Assembly: GCF_034931405.1 (NCBI RefSeq)
Contig: NZ_JAYGHA010000012.1
Coordinates: 62,001-126,000 of the forward strand
Direction of reading: 5' to 3'
Length of the DNA stretch: 64,000 nucleotides
Origin: RDYJ01 sp034931405
GTDB taxonomy: Bacteria > Cyanobacteriota > Cyanobacteriia > Cyanobacteriales > Nostocaceae
Shown here: positions 1 to 8,102 of the stretch, piece after piece
Numbering within the stretch: position 1 is the stretch's first letter
Layout: every line of letters begins with the position of its first letter
Position numbers and translations under genes: made by a program
The notes under the pieces: model-generated
What the model was told of the DNA's origin: nothing
Database searches by the model: none
What the model saw: the letters and a program-made list of their open reading frames with translations, nothing else

Positions 1-201
1 AAGGAATCTATTATAGCTTACTATTTTGCTCGTGAAATGGATGCAAATGATCTTGCTATTTGTATAACTTCTGGTAGTCCTATTCCTAAAGATTGTTTAT
101 CTGCTGATATTGTATCACAAATTCAACAGGGAGGATTGATTTCTAAGAAGTTGAAGAATAAATATAAAACTGCATTGAAGAATTTTTTAGGAATTGATTA
201 A
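1..201 (+). CDS. C-terminal fragment of a hypothetical protein (cut by window start)
   Basis: Frame 1 is open from the first base to a TAA at 199-201 and gives 66 residues, so the start lies outside the window. The peptide is mixed and charged: it contains AYYFAREMDANDLAICITSG and ends in a lysine-rich helix (SKKLKNKYKTALKNFLGID). I see no catalytic motif, membrane segment or signal peptide in the visible part and do not recognise the family. The next gene on the same strand starts within 15 bases of the stop, so the two may be co-transcribed. The call rests only on the open frame and normal-looking codon use. Confidence 0.45.
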   Translation, partial: KESIIAYYFAREMDANDLAICITSGSPIPKDCLSADIVSQIQQGGLISKKLKNKYKTALKNFLGID

Positions 202-214
202 ATTAAACTTAGTA

Positions 215-463
215 ATGGGAAAGGTTTACTTGAAAATCAAGAATAACTGGAAATTTGCAGAAGTATGGATAGATGCGATGTTATCACCTCCATATATTCT
301 GTTATTACTTTGTGACAGTGAAGGAAATTGTCAAATCTATGATCCAAAACAAGGTGAGAAGGTTGTATTTTCTAGTAATAATTATGAAGCAGCTAAGTTA
401 TGGTTACTAGAAGATGAATATGAACCGGTTGAAGGTAGGCTTTTAGCCAAGGAATTAGTATAA
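215..463 (+). CDS. Hypothetical protein, 82 aa
   Basis: Small open frame starting at ATG 215. A TTG at 194 in the same frame would add seven residues and overlap the preceding gene. The product contains Trp-rich segments (NNWKFAEVWIDAMLS, AAKLWLLEDEYEP) and a central stretch (YILLLLCDSEGNCQIYDPKQ) that looks like beta strands rather than a membrane helix. I do not recognise a family. No clear Shine-Dalgarno sequence precedes either start. It lies directly downstream of a partial gene on the same strand, so the two could form a small operon of unknown function. Confidence 0.45.
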   Translation: MGKVYLKIKNNWKFAEVWIDAMLSPPYILLLLCDSEGNCQIYDPKQGEKVVFSSNNYEAAKLWLLEDEYEPVEGRLLAKELV

Positions 464-556
464 GTTAGTATATTTTTTGTTTCGCGCAAAGACACAAATA
501 AATATGTTAAACTAAGTGATACACAGTTTAAGTAAATACACTACTCGAAAAACGAT

Positions 557-1003
557 ATGCTTAATCAAGAAAAAGTTGAACAGGCTGCTACTGATGTTAT
601 TCAAACAATCCCTGAGATAAATGAGTGGAAAATTACTACTTATGAAAGGAATGAATTAAAAGATTTTAGTTTGACTGTTGAACTTGCTGAACCATCGAAT
701 AGTGTTTATCCTATTCGTTTTATTCGTGTATCTTTAAGTGGAGAACCTGGCGATGAAAATATCAGTCTTGTCTCTCTTAATTATGGGTTGATTCCAATTC
801 AATACTCAAATACCTATACTGTTGATAAAGCTCTTAAACCAGAAACATTTGATAACTTTGCTGAATCAGCAATGAGACAGATTTCATTCATGTCGCAGAA
901 CTGTAATCTTGAAGCCGAGGCTAACGTGCTGACATCACTAGCTTACCAATTTATATCAAAACTAATTCAAATTTTGTCAAAAAATAATCATCCAGAAGTT
1001 TAA
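557..1003 (+). CDS. Hypothetical protein, 148 aa
   Basis: An open frame of normal composition with an ATG start and a clean stop, followed by a convincing hairpin terminator at 1041-1073. The product looks cytosolic: it has an acidic N-terminal half with alternating strand-like segments (NSVYPIRFIRVSLSGEPGDE) and a helical C-terminus (NVLTSLAYQFISKLIQILSK). There is no signal peptide, metal-binding cluster or nucleotide-binding motif. It converges with the large cold-shock-domain gene on the other strand. I do not recognise the family. Gene status is likely; function is unknown. Confidence 0.55.
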   Translation: MLNQEKVEQAATDVIQTIPEINEWKITTYERNELKDFSLTVELAEPSNSVYPIRFIRVSLSGEPGDENISLVSLNYGLIPIQYSNTYTVDKALKPETFDNFAESAMRQISFMSQNCNLEAEANVLTSLAYQFISKLIQILSKNNHPEV

Positions 1004-1040
1004 CTTGACTCTCATGTAGTAGGGTAGTTTGAACGAAGTG

Positions 1041-1073
1041 AACCCCAACCAATTCATTTTTAGTGTTGGGGTT
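1041..1073. terminator. Bidirectional hairpin terminator
   Basis: AACCCCAAC at 1041-1049 pairs perfectly with GTTGGGGTT at 1065-1073 around a 15-base AT-rich loop. It lies between two convergent genes, so it can end transcription from both sides. Confidence 0.7.
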
Positions 1074-1083
1074 TATCAGCTAA

Positions 1084-2913
1084 CTAATATCCTGGCTTTC
1101 TTCCTGCACCGCACTTAATACATTTAACCCAACCATCACTTTTATAATTAAGTCCGTAAAATTCCAAACTATCCCTACTATCTACTGTTTTAAAACAGTT
1201 CCAACAATAATTTATATAAACATTAAAATTATGATTGCTGCCATCTAACCCTGCAATACCTGAACATTCTTTTGGATTAGCATTTGGACACCAAAAAACT
1301 GTTATTTCTTGTACAGTTGAATATTTAGAGTATTCAGGATTAAATGTCATGAAATCTGCACAGAATCTACATTTTAATCTCTCTGAGTTATTTTTGACAA
1401 AACTAGCCCAATGTTTTACTTTTTGTATGTATTGATATACATCTAAAGTAATTCTAGGAAATTTAATCTCAACATTTTTAGCATTTAAAAAATCCGTAAT
1501 ATATAAGTCATATGTATAATTTGTTTCCTTGGTTTCTTTGTAACTTCCTTTGATATTATCCATTACATTACTTATTAGATCACCAATTATCATATAGTAT
1601 GAATCTTCACTGATCATTATTGGAAATATTTTAGACATATCTCCACCAAATTTAACTATCATTTCGATTAAATCTTGATGTATTTCAAGAAACGAAATTT
1701 GAGGATATAAATAAACTTTTAAAACGAAAGATACAATAGGATCATGTTCATAATTGACTTTGGTAATTAAATTTTGGAAATTTAAATTTTCCTGAACTGC
1801 TCGATACAAGATAAATACTTTTGCTGTACTTGACAGTTTATCCCATATATCAACCGGATTAGATTTAAATTCTTCCCATACAATATCTACTTGCTCTGTT
1901 GGGGTTAAAAATGGAAATATTCTTGGTTCTGATTTTAAATTTGATGGTATTATAGATATAATATAATCTCGTTCTTCCTGATTAGCATTTCTTAATATAT
2001 CAAATATTTTTTGTAAATGGAAGTTTCTAAAGTGTCCATTATTAACAATACTAATGATATAATCAGCCTTGATTTTTGCAGGAGCTAATCTATATATTTC
2101 TAAATATTTAAGGAATGTTAATGGTAAATTTTTCCATATAGATTTAAGCTCTGTGATATTAAGCCTTTTGATTATCTCAACTAATTGATTAATTTGAGAT
2201 TCACTGAAATTATTGTTAGATATTTTGTTAATAATATAGTCAGCTTTGATGTTATTTGGTGCTAATTCATAAATTTCTGCAAAGTTTAGAAATCTTAAAG
2301 GTAAATCTTTCCAAATACTTTGGGAATGAAGATGAGATTCTTGGCTAAGATATTCATAAATTTCTTTAATTAATGATATCTCTTCATATTCATCCATCAG
2401 TTGAGCGCATTTTTGAAAATAACTTTTTGGGGTTAATGATTGCCGTAATTTTTGTGAATATATATAAATTTCTATAGGAAGTGATTCAAGGAATGAATCT
2501 GATCGAGAAGCAAGTAATTTATTTTGTTTCAGACAAAGATTCACTAAATGATCGAGAGATTGACTTTTGTTAGCAAGAACAATTTTTAAATACTTAATAA
2601 AAACTGGCTGCCAGTACCGAACTCTATTAGCTAAAGCACAGGTTTGTATAGCTTCTATATCTTCTTCATTTTGTATGATATCAACATCAATAGCTTGTAG
2701 TTTTTGTCTCCCATTGTTATCTGTTATGGTTTTTAAACTAAAAGAAACAATAACATCTTTATCAATAAATTCAATATTACATTTAATATCGCGCTTGTGA
2801 AAGTATAAATCATCAGGCTTAGTTATGTGAGATATAAATCCAAAATTATTAATACGACCTGTTTTTGAGTTTATACCTCCATACCATTTTACTTCTCCCA
2901 CTTCTCTATTCAT
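1084..2913 (-). CDS. Cold-shock-domain protein with helical repeats and C-terminal zinc-finger-like cysteines
   Basis: The 609-residue product starts with a cold-shock/OB-like segment (residues about 5-50: GEVKWYGGINSKTGRINNFGFI, then DDLYFHKRDI), which resembles the RNP motifs of CspA-type proteins. The long middle part is helical and contains two similar ~60-residue repeats from about residue 199 to 320, each starting SIWK(D/N)LPL.FL and including APxxIKADYII. The last ~100 residues hold CRFC, CPNANPKEC, CWNC and CIKCG, which probably bind zinc. The likely role is nucleic-acid binding, perhaps RNA, in the cytosol. That is inference: the architecture is unusual and I do not know a named family for the middle region. 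It is a single gene and the nearest same-strand genes are a toxin-antitoxin pair. Confidence 0.65.
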   Translation of the reverse strand: MNREVGEVKWYGGINSKTGRINNFGFISHITKPDDLYFHKRDIKCNIEFIDKDVIVSFSLKTITDNNGRQKLQAIDVDIIQNEEDIEAIQTCALANRVRYWQPVFIKYLKIVLANKSQSLDHLVNLCLKQNKLLASRSDSFLESLPIEIYIYSQKLRQSLTPKSYFQKCAQLMDEYEEISLIKEIYEYLSQESHLHSQSIWKDLPLRFLNFAEIYELAPNNIKADYIINKISNNNFSESQINQLVEIIKRLNITELKSIWKNLPLTFLKYLEIYRLAPAKIKADYIISIVNNGHFRNFHLQKIFDILRNANQEERDYIISIIPSNLKSEPRIFPFLTPTEQVDIVWEEFKSNPVDIWDKLSSTAKVFILYRAVQENLNFQNLITKVNYEHDPIVSFVLKVYLYPQISFLEIHQDLIEMIVKFGGDMSKIFPIMISEDSYYMIIGDLISNVMDNIKGSYKETKETNYTYDLYITDFLNAKNVEIKFPRITLDVYQYIQKVKHWASFVKNNSERLKCRFCADFMTFNPEYSKYSTVQEITVFWCPNANPKECSGIAGLDGSNHNFNVYINYCWNCFKTVDSRDSLEFYGLNYKSDGWVKCIKCGAGRKPGY

Positions 2914-2995
2914 AAAACACCCTTAAATTTCACTTTTTATACCATTTTACCACAAGTATAGCTCTTAGTTAAATGGTTAAGAAGTGCGATCGCTT

Positions 2996-3412
2996 TTACT
3001 CCCTAGAAATATGATTTAACTCCCCAGGTAAAATTACTGGAATTTCTGAACCTAAAAATCCAGACACATCACGAGTTACAATCACATTTACCATTGATTT
3101 CATAGCACAAGCATACTGCACCGCATCCTCAAAATCTTGAAAATTTAAAGCTACTGCTGTTTCTAAAATATTTTTATCAACTGTGCAAATATGTAAATCT
3201 GTGAGAATTTGAGAAATTGCATCTTGAGCAACTTTTACACCTGCTGCTTTACGAATAATATAATAAATATTAGTAATTGTAGTAGCAGCAATAAACCCTA
3301 TAATTTCACTTGCATCAATTTTTGCAAATAGCTTGACTGCATCTTCTACAAAAGGTTTTCTTTCTAGTAAAAAATCTAAAACCACATTCGTATCAATAAA
3401 AACTCGCTTCAT
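2996..3412 (-). CDS. PIN-domain ribonuclease toxin (VapC-like)
   Basis: The 138-residue product is a single PIN domain. It starts with FIDTNVVLDFLLERKP (first acidic residue Asp7), has the middle acidic motif in NFQDFEDAVQYACA, and ends with the strand and acidic residue VIVTRDVSGF. This is the arrangement of metal-dependent PIN RNases that act as toxins on RNA. The start codon overlaps the stop region of the upstream small gene by 4 bases (3409-3412), the usual coupling in antitoxin-toxin operons. The family call is secure; the RNA target is not visible. Length is normal for the family. Confidence 0.85.
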   Translation of the reverse strand: MKRVFIDTNVVLDFLLERKPFVEDAVKLFAKIDASEIIGFIAATTITNIYYIIRKAAGVKVAQDAISQILTDLHICTVDKNILETAVALNFQDFEDAVQYACAMKSMVNVIVTRDVSGFLGSEIPVILPGELNHISRE

Positions 3413-3630
3413 TTGTATTTTTCAGTTAGATAAGTGACATAATCTCCATCAATATTCTCATCATTTGAGATATTTACACTCTTAGCAATACCACGCAGTC
3501 GAGATAAATTACCCTTCTTTGATAGTGATATAGTTTCTTGTTGTATTGATTCTAATACAGTTTGTACCAATTGCCAGCGATCGCTCATTGGTAACTGTAA
3601 TACTTGTTTTTGCAATTCTTGTAATGTCAT
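3409..3630 (-). CDS. Antitoxin of the PIN toxin pair
   Basis: The 73-residue product lies immediately upstream of the PIN toxin and overlaps it by 4 bases. The N-terminus (LQELQKQVLQLPMSDRWQLV) resembles the helical start of short cyanobacterial antitoxins of the DUF2281/addiction-module type. The C-terminal half is polar and is probably the disordered part that masks the toxin active site. The antitoxin call relies mainly on position and size. Antitoxins of this class usually repress their own promoter; no clear operator was seen in the AT-rich upstream stretch. Confidence 0.7.
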   Translation of the reverse strand: MTLQELQKQVLQLPMSDRWQLVQTVLESIQQETISLSKKGNLSRLRGIAKSVNISNDENIDGDYVTYLTEKYK

Positions 3631-3816
3631 GAGAAGATATCAAAAATTATTTATTTTCATTATATATCAATTCATCTGATGGTGAAGTGGTGTGTTAGCA
3701 TTGGTTACAAAGTCGCTGTTTCTTTCTGTGGTGATAAAATTATGGTGTAAATGTGCGATCGCTCTTTATTTTATATCAAAGAAAAAATAGCGATCGCCTA
3801 TTCTAAATTTATTCCT

Positions 3817-4572
3817 CTACTCCTCCACAGCAGCTAACTTTAAAGGATACAAAGGCTCAGATCCATTTAACTGCCAAATTCTAAATACCAATGCAGCAGC
3901 AACAGTTAACCACACACAAGAAAAAGATAAAATCATTCCCGCTAAAGGAACAGTTTGCCAATAAATTAATGTTACTACTATAGCTGATAACCAGGGTCCA
4001 AAAATCACCACAGGAACAGCAGCACCTAATCTCCGTTCTACGGTAAAAATTGTATTCCAAGTATCACCTACAGCCAGATGTACCACAAATAAAATTAAAG
4101 GCAATACTAAAAATTGGTGATTTTCATGCTGCCAAACTAATACAGAAGAAATAACCCGTAAAACAGCAATTATCATCCAAACTATGGGAAATGCTAAAGG
4201 TGGTGGCGACCATCTTGGTCTAATTACTTGGTCATAAGTTGTTCGAGAACGGGTATTATCTAAAAGCGAAAAAATGCGGGAACGAATACTTAATAAAGCA
4301 AAAAATAATGCTGTTAGTAAAGTGCTAAACCAACTGGGAAAAGCAGAATTATTATCAATCAACATTACTAATTTTTCCATTCCCAGTAATACTAGAATCA
4401 TCACTCCTATTTGCAGGATAGTTCCCAGTTTATAAACTAAAACTGCTTTGATATCTAGTTCTTGTGTGGTTGCGGCTGATGTATTTAGAGACTTTTGTTG
4501 ATTCCCAGGTTTTATCCCCATCACTATGTTGACAAACTGTTCAAGGATTCCAGGATTATTGGATTGATTCAT
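3817..4572 (-). CDS. TspO/MBR-like membrane protein with an N-terminal extension
   Basis: The 251-residue product has about six or seven hydrophobic segments. The C-terminal half carries TspO-like landmarks: RPRWSPPPLAFPIVW, then GDTWNTIFTVERRLGAAVP, then AAALVFRIWQLN. These match the order of the conserved W-P-P-W, N-W/RR and W-x-LN motifs of tryptophan-rich sensory proteins that bind tetrapyrroles and other hydrophobic ligands in membranes. TspO proteins are usually about 160 residues. Here an extra ~100-120 residues with two membrane segments (around 45-105) precede the core. The gene stands alone between intergenic stretches with HIP1 sites. The TspO-fold call is fairly good; ligand and role are unknown. 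Confidence 0.6.
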   Translation of the reverse strand: MNQSNNPGILEQFVNIVMGIKPGNQQKSLNTSAATTQELDIKAVLVYKLGTILQIGVMILVLLGMEKLVMLIDNNSAFPSWFSTLLTALFFALLSIRSRIFSLLDNTRSRTTYDQVIRPRWSPPPLAFPIVWMIIAVLRVISSVLVWQHENHQFLVLPLILFVVHLAVGDTWNTIFTVERRLGAAVPVVIFGPWLSAIVVTLIYWQTVPLAGMILSFSCVWLTVAAALVFRIWQLNGSEPLYPLKLAAVEE

Positions 4573-4813
4573 AATTACGATATGGCGAATATTTTGTGGT
4601 TAACCATAATTATTTATTATATGATAATGTAATGGGAAAAAGAATAGTTTTTTCACAAGCTAAATAAAAAGCTAAATAAAAATAAGTATTGTGAAAAACA
4701 AGTGTGATTTGTAATAATAGATGATTATCAAAATCGGTTTATTTTAATGGAAATCAACAGTGTATTTAAGATATAAACTTGCATCTGCATACCCAAATTT
4801 TCCATCGACGGAT

Positions 4814-5758
4814 TTAATCTTTCCCAGATAGAAACCGACTTAATAAAGCTGCAATACCTAAAGCTTTTGCCATTGATTTAGGATTAGATGTATCGTTTTG
4901 TTCAATTTTTAGTGTTACTGCATATTTCAAAGCTAGTGTGTGCTTAGGGTTCAGTTTTAATGCTTGACGGATATAAACTTTAGCCATACCTGTAAAGTTC
5001 TGTTGAAAATGTACCACTCCTAACAAAGCATAATGATCACTGTTATTTGGCTCTAACTTGATAGCATCACGCAGTTCTTTTACAGCTAAAGACCATTGTC
5101 CTTGTTGATGATACTGAATGGCTCGCTCATAATGACGTTGAGCGTAGTTGATTGCAGGATGTTGAGAATTTTTTGCTTCAGATAATTTCAGTTCAGCTAA
5201 GTTGGCTTTTGGCAGAGCGACAATAGATGTAGATTCAGATGTAGATTCATCTGTTAATGTTTGTGTTTCCATGAAATAATTTTTTTGCAACGATAAGTAA
5301 ATCAAATTCAGTTTACTCATCCGTTTAGTAACCTGATATAAGTGTTGAAGTGATTCATATTGAGCTAATGCGTAAGATGTAATCGCTTTTTCATAGAACA
5401 ATTCAGCCTCTGGTGCAGACATGGAAATGATATCCAAGTTAAAAACTTTTTGAAGATTTAAGATTGCTTGCTTATCCATACCTTCTGCTTTTGAGCGCAA
5501 CGTTGCTACAACGTTGTTTCTTTTTTTTGTCTGCTTTAATTCTTGGTAAGCTGGGTTAATCAAACGAGTTAATATTACTCCGGCTAACTCTTTGTCTGGG
5601 TTATGTATATTTATATAGTTATCAGGATGCAGTAGCTTGGCTAAAACATGATATCGCTTAAAAATTTGACGATCATCAGCATTCACAGAAACTCCCAAAA
5701 CAGCATAAGGGTCAACAAGTAATTCAAGCATTTCCGAAAGCAGGGAGTTTTGTGACAT
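4814..5758 (-). CDS. J-domain protein with TPR repeats
   Basis: An Hsp40-type co-chaperone of 314 residues from the preferred ATG at 5758; a TTG at 5800 in the same frame would add 14 residues. The N-terminus holds a J domain (DPYAVLGVSVNADDRQIFKR, then LLHPDNY) with the HPD tripeptide needed to stimulate Hsp70 ATPase. The C-terminal half has tetratricopeptide repeats (NYAQRHYERAIQYHQQGQW, LGVVHFQQNFTGMAKVYIRQ), which normally bind client or partner proteins. No G/F or zinc region is seen, so it is a specialised rather than classical DnaJ. It lies ~6.5 kb from a DnaK operon whose own J-like protein lacks HPD, so it could supply the functional J domain; that is inference. Confidence 0.75.
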   Translation of the reverse strand: MSQNSLLSEMLELLVDPYAVLGVSVNADDRQIFKRYHVLAKLLHPDNYINIHNPDKELAGVILTRLINPAYQELKQTKKRNNVVATLRSKAEGMDKQAILNLQKVFNLDIISMSAPEAELFYEKAITSYALAQYESLQHLYQVTKRMSKLNLIYLSLQKNYFMETQTLTDESTSESTSIVALPKANLAELKLSEAKNSQHPAINYAQRHYERAIQYHQQGQWSLAVKELRDAIKLEPNNSDHYALLGVVHFQQNFTGMAKVYIRQALKLNPKHTLALKYAVTLKIEQNDTSNPKSMAKALGIAALLSRFLSGKD

Positions 5759-6066
5759 ATTTGTGCTTATTTGTAAATAAAATTTTGGGAATACTATCAA
5801 ATCTAAATATGAACTTTTTTGTTAATTGGGCTAAATTAATGCCAAGACAAGAGTTAAATTATTCTATTCGTATTGAGTTGAGGTGGTTTAAATTTACCTA
5901 ACTGATCTAGATTGGCTGATAGCCATGAACTAAATCTATACAATAGATGAAGATATGTGTTTTTAGTTTTAGATTTTACCATGCTAAATTAATCTAAGTA
6001 ATTTGTGATTATAGCTGTCTGATTGTGGGAATTGTGGAAATCGTAGTATTTGGATATTTTAGAGAG

Positions 6067-6444
6067 ATGATGTTAACCAAACGAAAAAGTCGAAGTATTG
6101 CTGTTATTCTAGCCTTTTCTGGTACACTAACGATTTCAGGATTACATAAATTTTACTTAGGACAACCATTATGGGGAATTTTGTATGTATTGTTATCTTG
6201 GACACCGATTCCCAAAGTAGCTAGTGCTATAGAAGGGGTTTGGTATTTAGCGCAGGATGAAGAAGCTTTTGACCGAAACTTTAATTTTGGTAAGTCAGCA
6301 ACGAAGATATCAGCACAGGTAAGTCATCAAGTAGAATCGTTGGCTCATGCTTTGCGTGAGTTAGATGGACTGCGCCAAGATGGATTAATTTCTGAGTATG
6401 AATTTGAGCAAAAGCGCCGTCAGATGCTAGACCAGATTTCTTGA
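6067..6444 (+). CDS. TM2-domain membrane protein with a C-terminal SHOCT-like helix
   Basis: The best start is ATG 6067, preceded by GAGAG, giving 125 residues. A GTG at 6025 in frame would add 14. The product has a TM2 domain: SIAVILAFSGTLTISGLHKF, YLGQPLWGILYVLLSW, then PKVASAIEGVWYLAQDEEAF. This is two membrane helices joined by a short polar turn with the G.H.FYLG pattern. The C-terminus (ELDGLRQDGLISEYEFEQKR) matches the short SHOCT oligomerisation helix. It is an inner-membrane protein of unknown function. It is followed after 11 bases by an HhH-domain gene, probably in the same operon. Confidence 0.75.
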   Translation: MMLTKRKSRSIAVILAFSGTLTISGLHKFYLGQPLWGILYVLLSWTPIPKVASAIEGVWYLAQDEEAFDRNFNFGKSATKISAQVSHQVESLAHALRELDGLRQDGLISEYEFEQKRRQMLDQIS

Positions 6445-6455
6445 TGTAATTAATT

Positions 6456-6986
6456 ATGAACAACTGGCTACCTTTAAATCTCAAATTGCAAAAACTCCGC
6501 GCCAAACTGCTAAATGATCCCTATTATCGTCTACAATCTGGTGAAGAAATTCAGATGGCTGCACAATTGGGTGTGCGTATTGATGCTAATCAAGCAACTG
6601 TAGATGATTGGCTGCGCTTACCGGGGTTGTCTATTCATCAAGGGCGATCGCTGGTCGAATTATCACGATCTGGTGTTAAATTTTATTGTATTGAAGATAT
6701 TGCCGCAGCTTTGAGTTTACCTGTACAGCGGTTAGAACCACTAAAACCACTGTTCAACTTTAGTTACTATGATGATGAATCTCTAGCTAATACTACGCTA
6801 GTCAATCCAAATACTGCGACTGTAGAGAGTCTGGCAAAAATTCCGTTGATAGATTTATCTCTAGCTGAAGCAGTGGTGCATAATCGCCTCACTGCTGGTT
6901 ATTACCGCAACCTAGTTGATTTTCAGCAACGGTTAGGACTATCTGGTGAGGCGATCGCTCAATTAATGTATTATCTGCGGTTTTAA
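6456..6986 (+). CDS. Helix-hairpin-helix (ComEA-like) protein
   Basis: The 176-residue product carries two helix-hairpin-helix units, at about 45-75 (RIDANQATVDDWLRLPGLSI) and 120-170 (LVNPNTATVESLAKIPLIDL, then LVDFQQRLGLSGEAI). The N.A....L..LPG pattern is that of the ComEA C-terminal domain, which binds DNA without sequence specificity. Unlike competence ComEA it has no signal peptide or membrane anchor, so a cytosolic DNA-binding or structural role is more likely. It follows the TM2 gene by 11 bases. The downstream region carries a heptamer repeat array. Confidence 0.75.
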   Translation: MNNWLPLNLKLQKLRAKLLNDPYYRLQSGEEIQMAAQLGVRIDANQATVDDWLRLPGLSIHQGRSLVELSRSGVKFYCIEDIAAALSLPVQRLEPLKPLFNFSYYDDESLANTTLVNPNTATVESLAKIPLIDLSLAEAVVHNRLTAGYYRNLVDFQQRLGLSGEAIAQLMYYLRF

Positions 6987-7028
6987 GCAAAAGGCAAAAG
7001 GCAAAAGGCAAAAGGCAAAAGGCAAAAG
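6987..7028 (+). repeat. Six perfect copies of the heptamer GCAAAAG
   Basis: Six uninterrupted 7-bp units start in the last bases after the HhH gene stop. Such short tandem heptanucleotide repeats are characteristic of heterocystous cyanobacteria and vary in copy number between strains. Confidence 0.9.
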
Positions 7029-7039
7029 AAGCAATTTAT

Positions 7040-7082
7040 CCCCAATACCCAATCCCCAATACCCAATCCCCAATCCCCAATC
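7040..7082. repeat. Low-complexity CCCAATA/CCCCAAT tract
   Basis: Alternating CCCAATA and CCCCAAT heptamers fill the last 43 bases before the lepB stop codon. This is a second, unrelated heptanucleotide tandem repeat next to the GCAAAAG array. Confidence 0.8.
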
Positions 7083-7083
7083 A

Positions 7084-7656
7084 CTAAATTAACCCGATGC
7101 GGTCTAGGGGCCAGAAGCGGAAAGTAGCACGACCAATGAGATTTTGTCTGGGTAAAAAGCCCCAGTAGCGGGAGTCATTACTATCATTGCGGTTGTCTCC
7201 CATGACAAAGAATTGATCTTCTGGGATTTTTACAGGTGGAAATGGTTGATTTGGTGGTTCGGCGATGTAGTCTTCTGGGATGGGTTGACCATTGAGGAAT
7301 ACTTTACCATTAGCTACGCTAATTACCTCTCCTGGCATCCCAATCACCCGTTTGATAAAGGCTTGGTTTTTGTCATATCCCCGACGTTGTAATTCTGGTG
7401 GTGATTGAAAAACGACGATATCGCCGATTGTGGGAGGATGAAAACGGTAGGATACTTTTTCTACTACTAAGCGATCGCCTGTCTGTAAGGTAGGGTACAT
7501 TGATTCTGATGGGATTAACCGAGGTTCGGCGATAAATGTTCTGATTAGCAATGCTAAAGTTAGTGCGATCGCTATTAAAGTGAAATTTTCTTGCCAAGCG
7601 CCCCATGTTTTTGGAGATTTGGCAGTTTCTTTAATATTATTTTCGTGAGGATTCAT
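7084..7656 (-). CDS. lepB: Signal peptidase I
   Basis: Membrane-bound serine protease that removes signal peptides from exported proteins. The 190-residue product has an N-terminal membrane helix (about 25-43) followed by IPSESMYPTLQTGD, with the nucleophile Ser52. The Lys general base is in FIKRVIGMPGE (Lys102), and the conserved box FVMGDNRNDSNDSRYWGFLP is intact. All signature boxes of family S26 are present and the length is normal for a cyanobacterial enzyme. It sits alone after ~450 bp of repeat-containing intergenic DNA, so it is probably not part of the chaperone operon upstream. Cyanobacteria often carry two lepB paralogs, and which one this is cannot be told here. Confidence 0.93.
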   Translation of the reverse strand: MNPHENNIKETAKSPKTWGAWQENFTLIAIALTLALLIRTFIAEPRLIPSESMYPTLQTGDRLVVEKVSYRFHPPTIGDIVVFQSPPELQRRGYDKNQAFIKRVIGMPGEVISVANGKVFLNGQPIPEDYIAEPPNQPFPPVKIPEDQFFVMGDNRNDSNDSRYWGFLPRQNLIGRATFRFWPLDRIGLI

Positions 7657-7903
7657 ACAATTTTTCAGCCAGTTGAAAATTTAAACTACAGTAGCGGTCA
7701 GAGATGATTGCGACTCTAAAGGTAGAATTATTAGTAATTTTAATTCTGTGCAAATCCATACAAATGAAGAACAGAGAAGTCAGGAGATATCAAGGTAATG
7801 AACAGTAATTGATGATAATTGATAACTGAATAAATGTGCTAGTTTCAATCGGTGGTGGTTGCCAATTTTTCAATTACTGATTCTGAGTAAGAATTCGGCG
7901 ATA

Positions 7904-7969
7904 AGATCCCCGACTTCTGTTGTTTATTATGTCCACAAATTATCAATTGATGTCAGAAGTCGGGGATCT
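7904..7969. repeat. Hairpin repeat, copy 1 of 4
   Basis: AGATCCCCGACTTCT (7904-7918) and its exact complement AGAAGTCGGGGATCT (7955-7969) flank a 36-base AT-rich loop. The same element recurs at 8008-8073, 22786-22852 and 25692-25758. With copy 2 it forms a tandem duplication: flanking TCTGAGTAAGAATTC occurs before both. The ~445 bp intergenic stretch 7657-8102 holds nothing else that I recognise. Confidence 0.9.
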
Positions 7970-8007
7970 GGGTATTGTTTCTGAGTAAGAATTCAGGTAA
8001 AGCGATA

Positions 8008-8073
8008 AGATCCCCGACTTCTGTTGTTTATTATGTCCACAAATTATCAATTGATGTCAGAAGTCGGGGATCT
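8008..8073. repeat. Hairpin repeat, copy 2 of 4
   Basis: A 66-bp element identical to copy 1 over the stem and loop, 104 bp downstream. The stem arms are at 8008-8022 and 8059-8073. It lies 30 bp beyond the stop of the grpE-like gene, so it could also serve as that operon's terminator. Confidence 0.9.
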
Positions 8074-8102
8074 GGGTATGAACGACTTCTCTAGCTGAAT
8101 AC

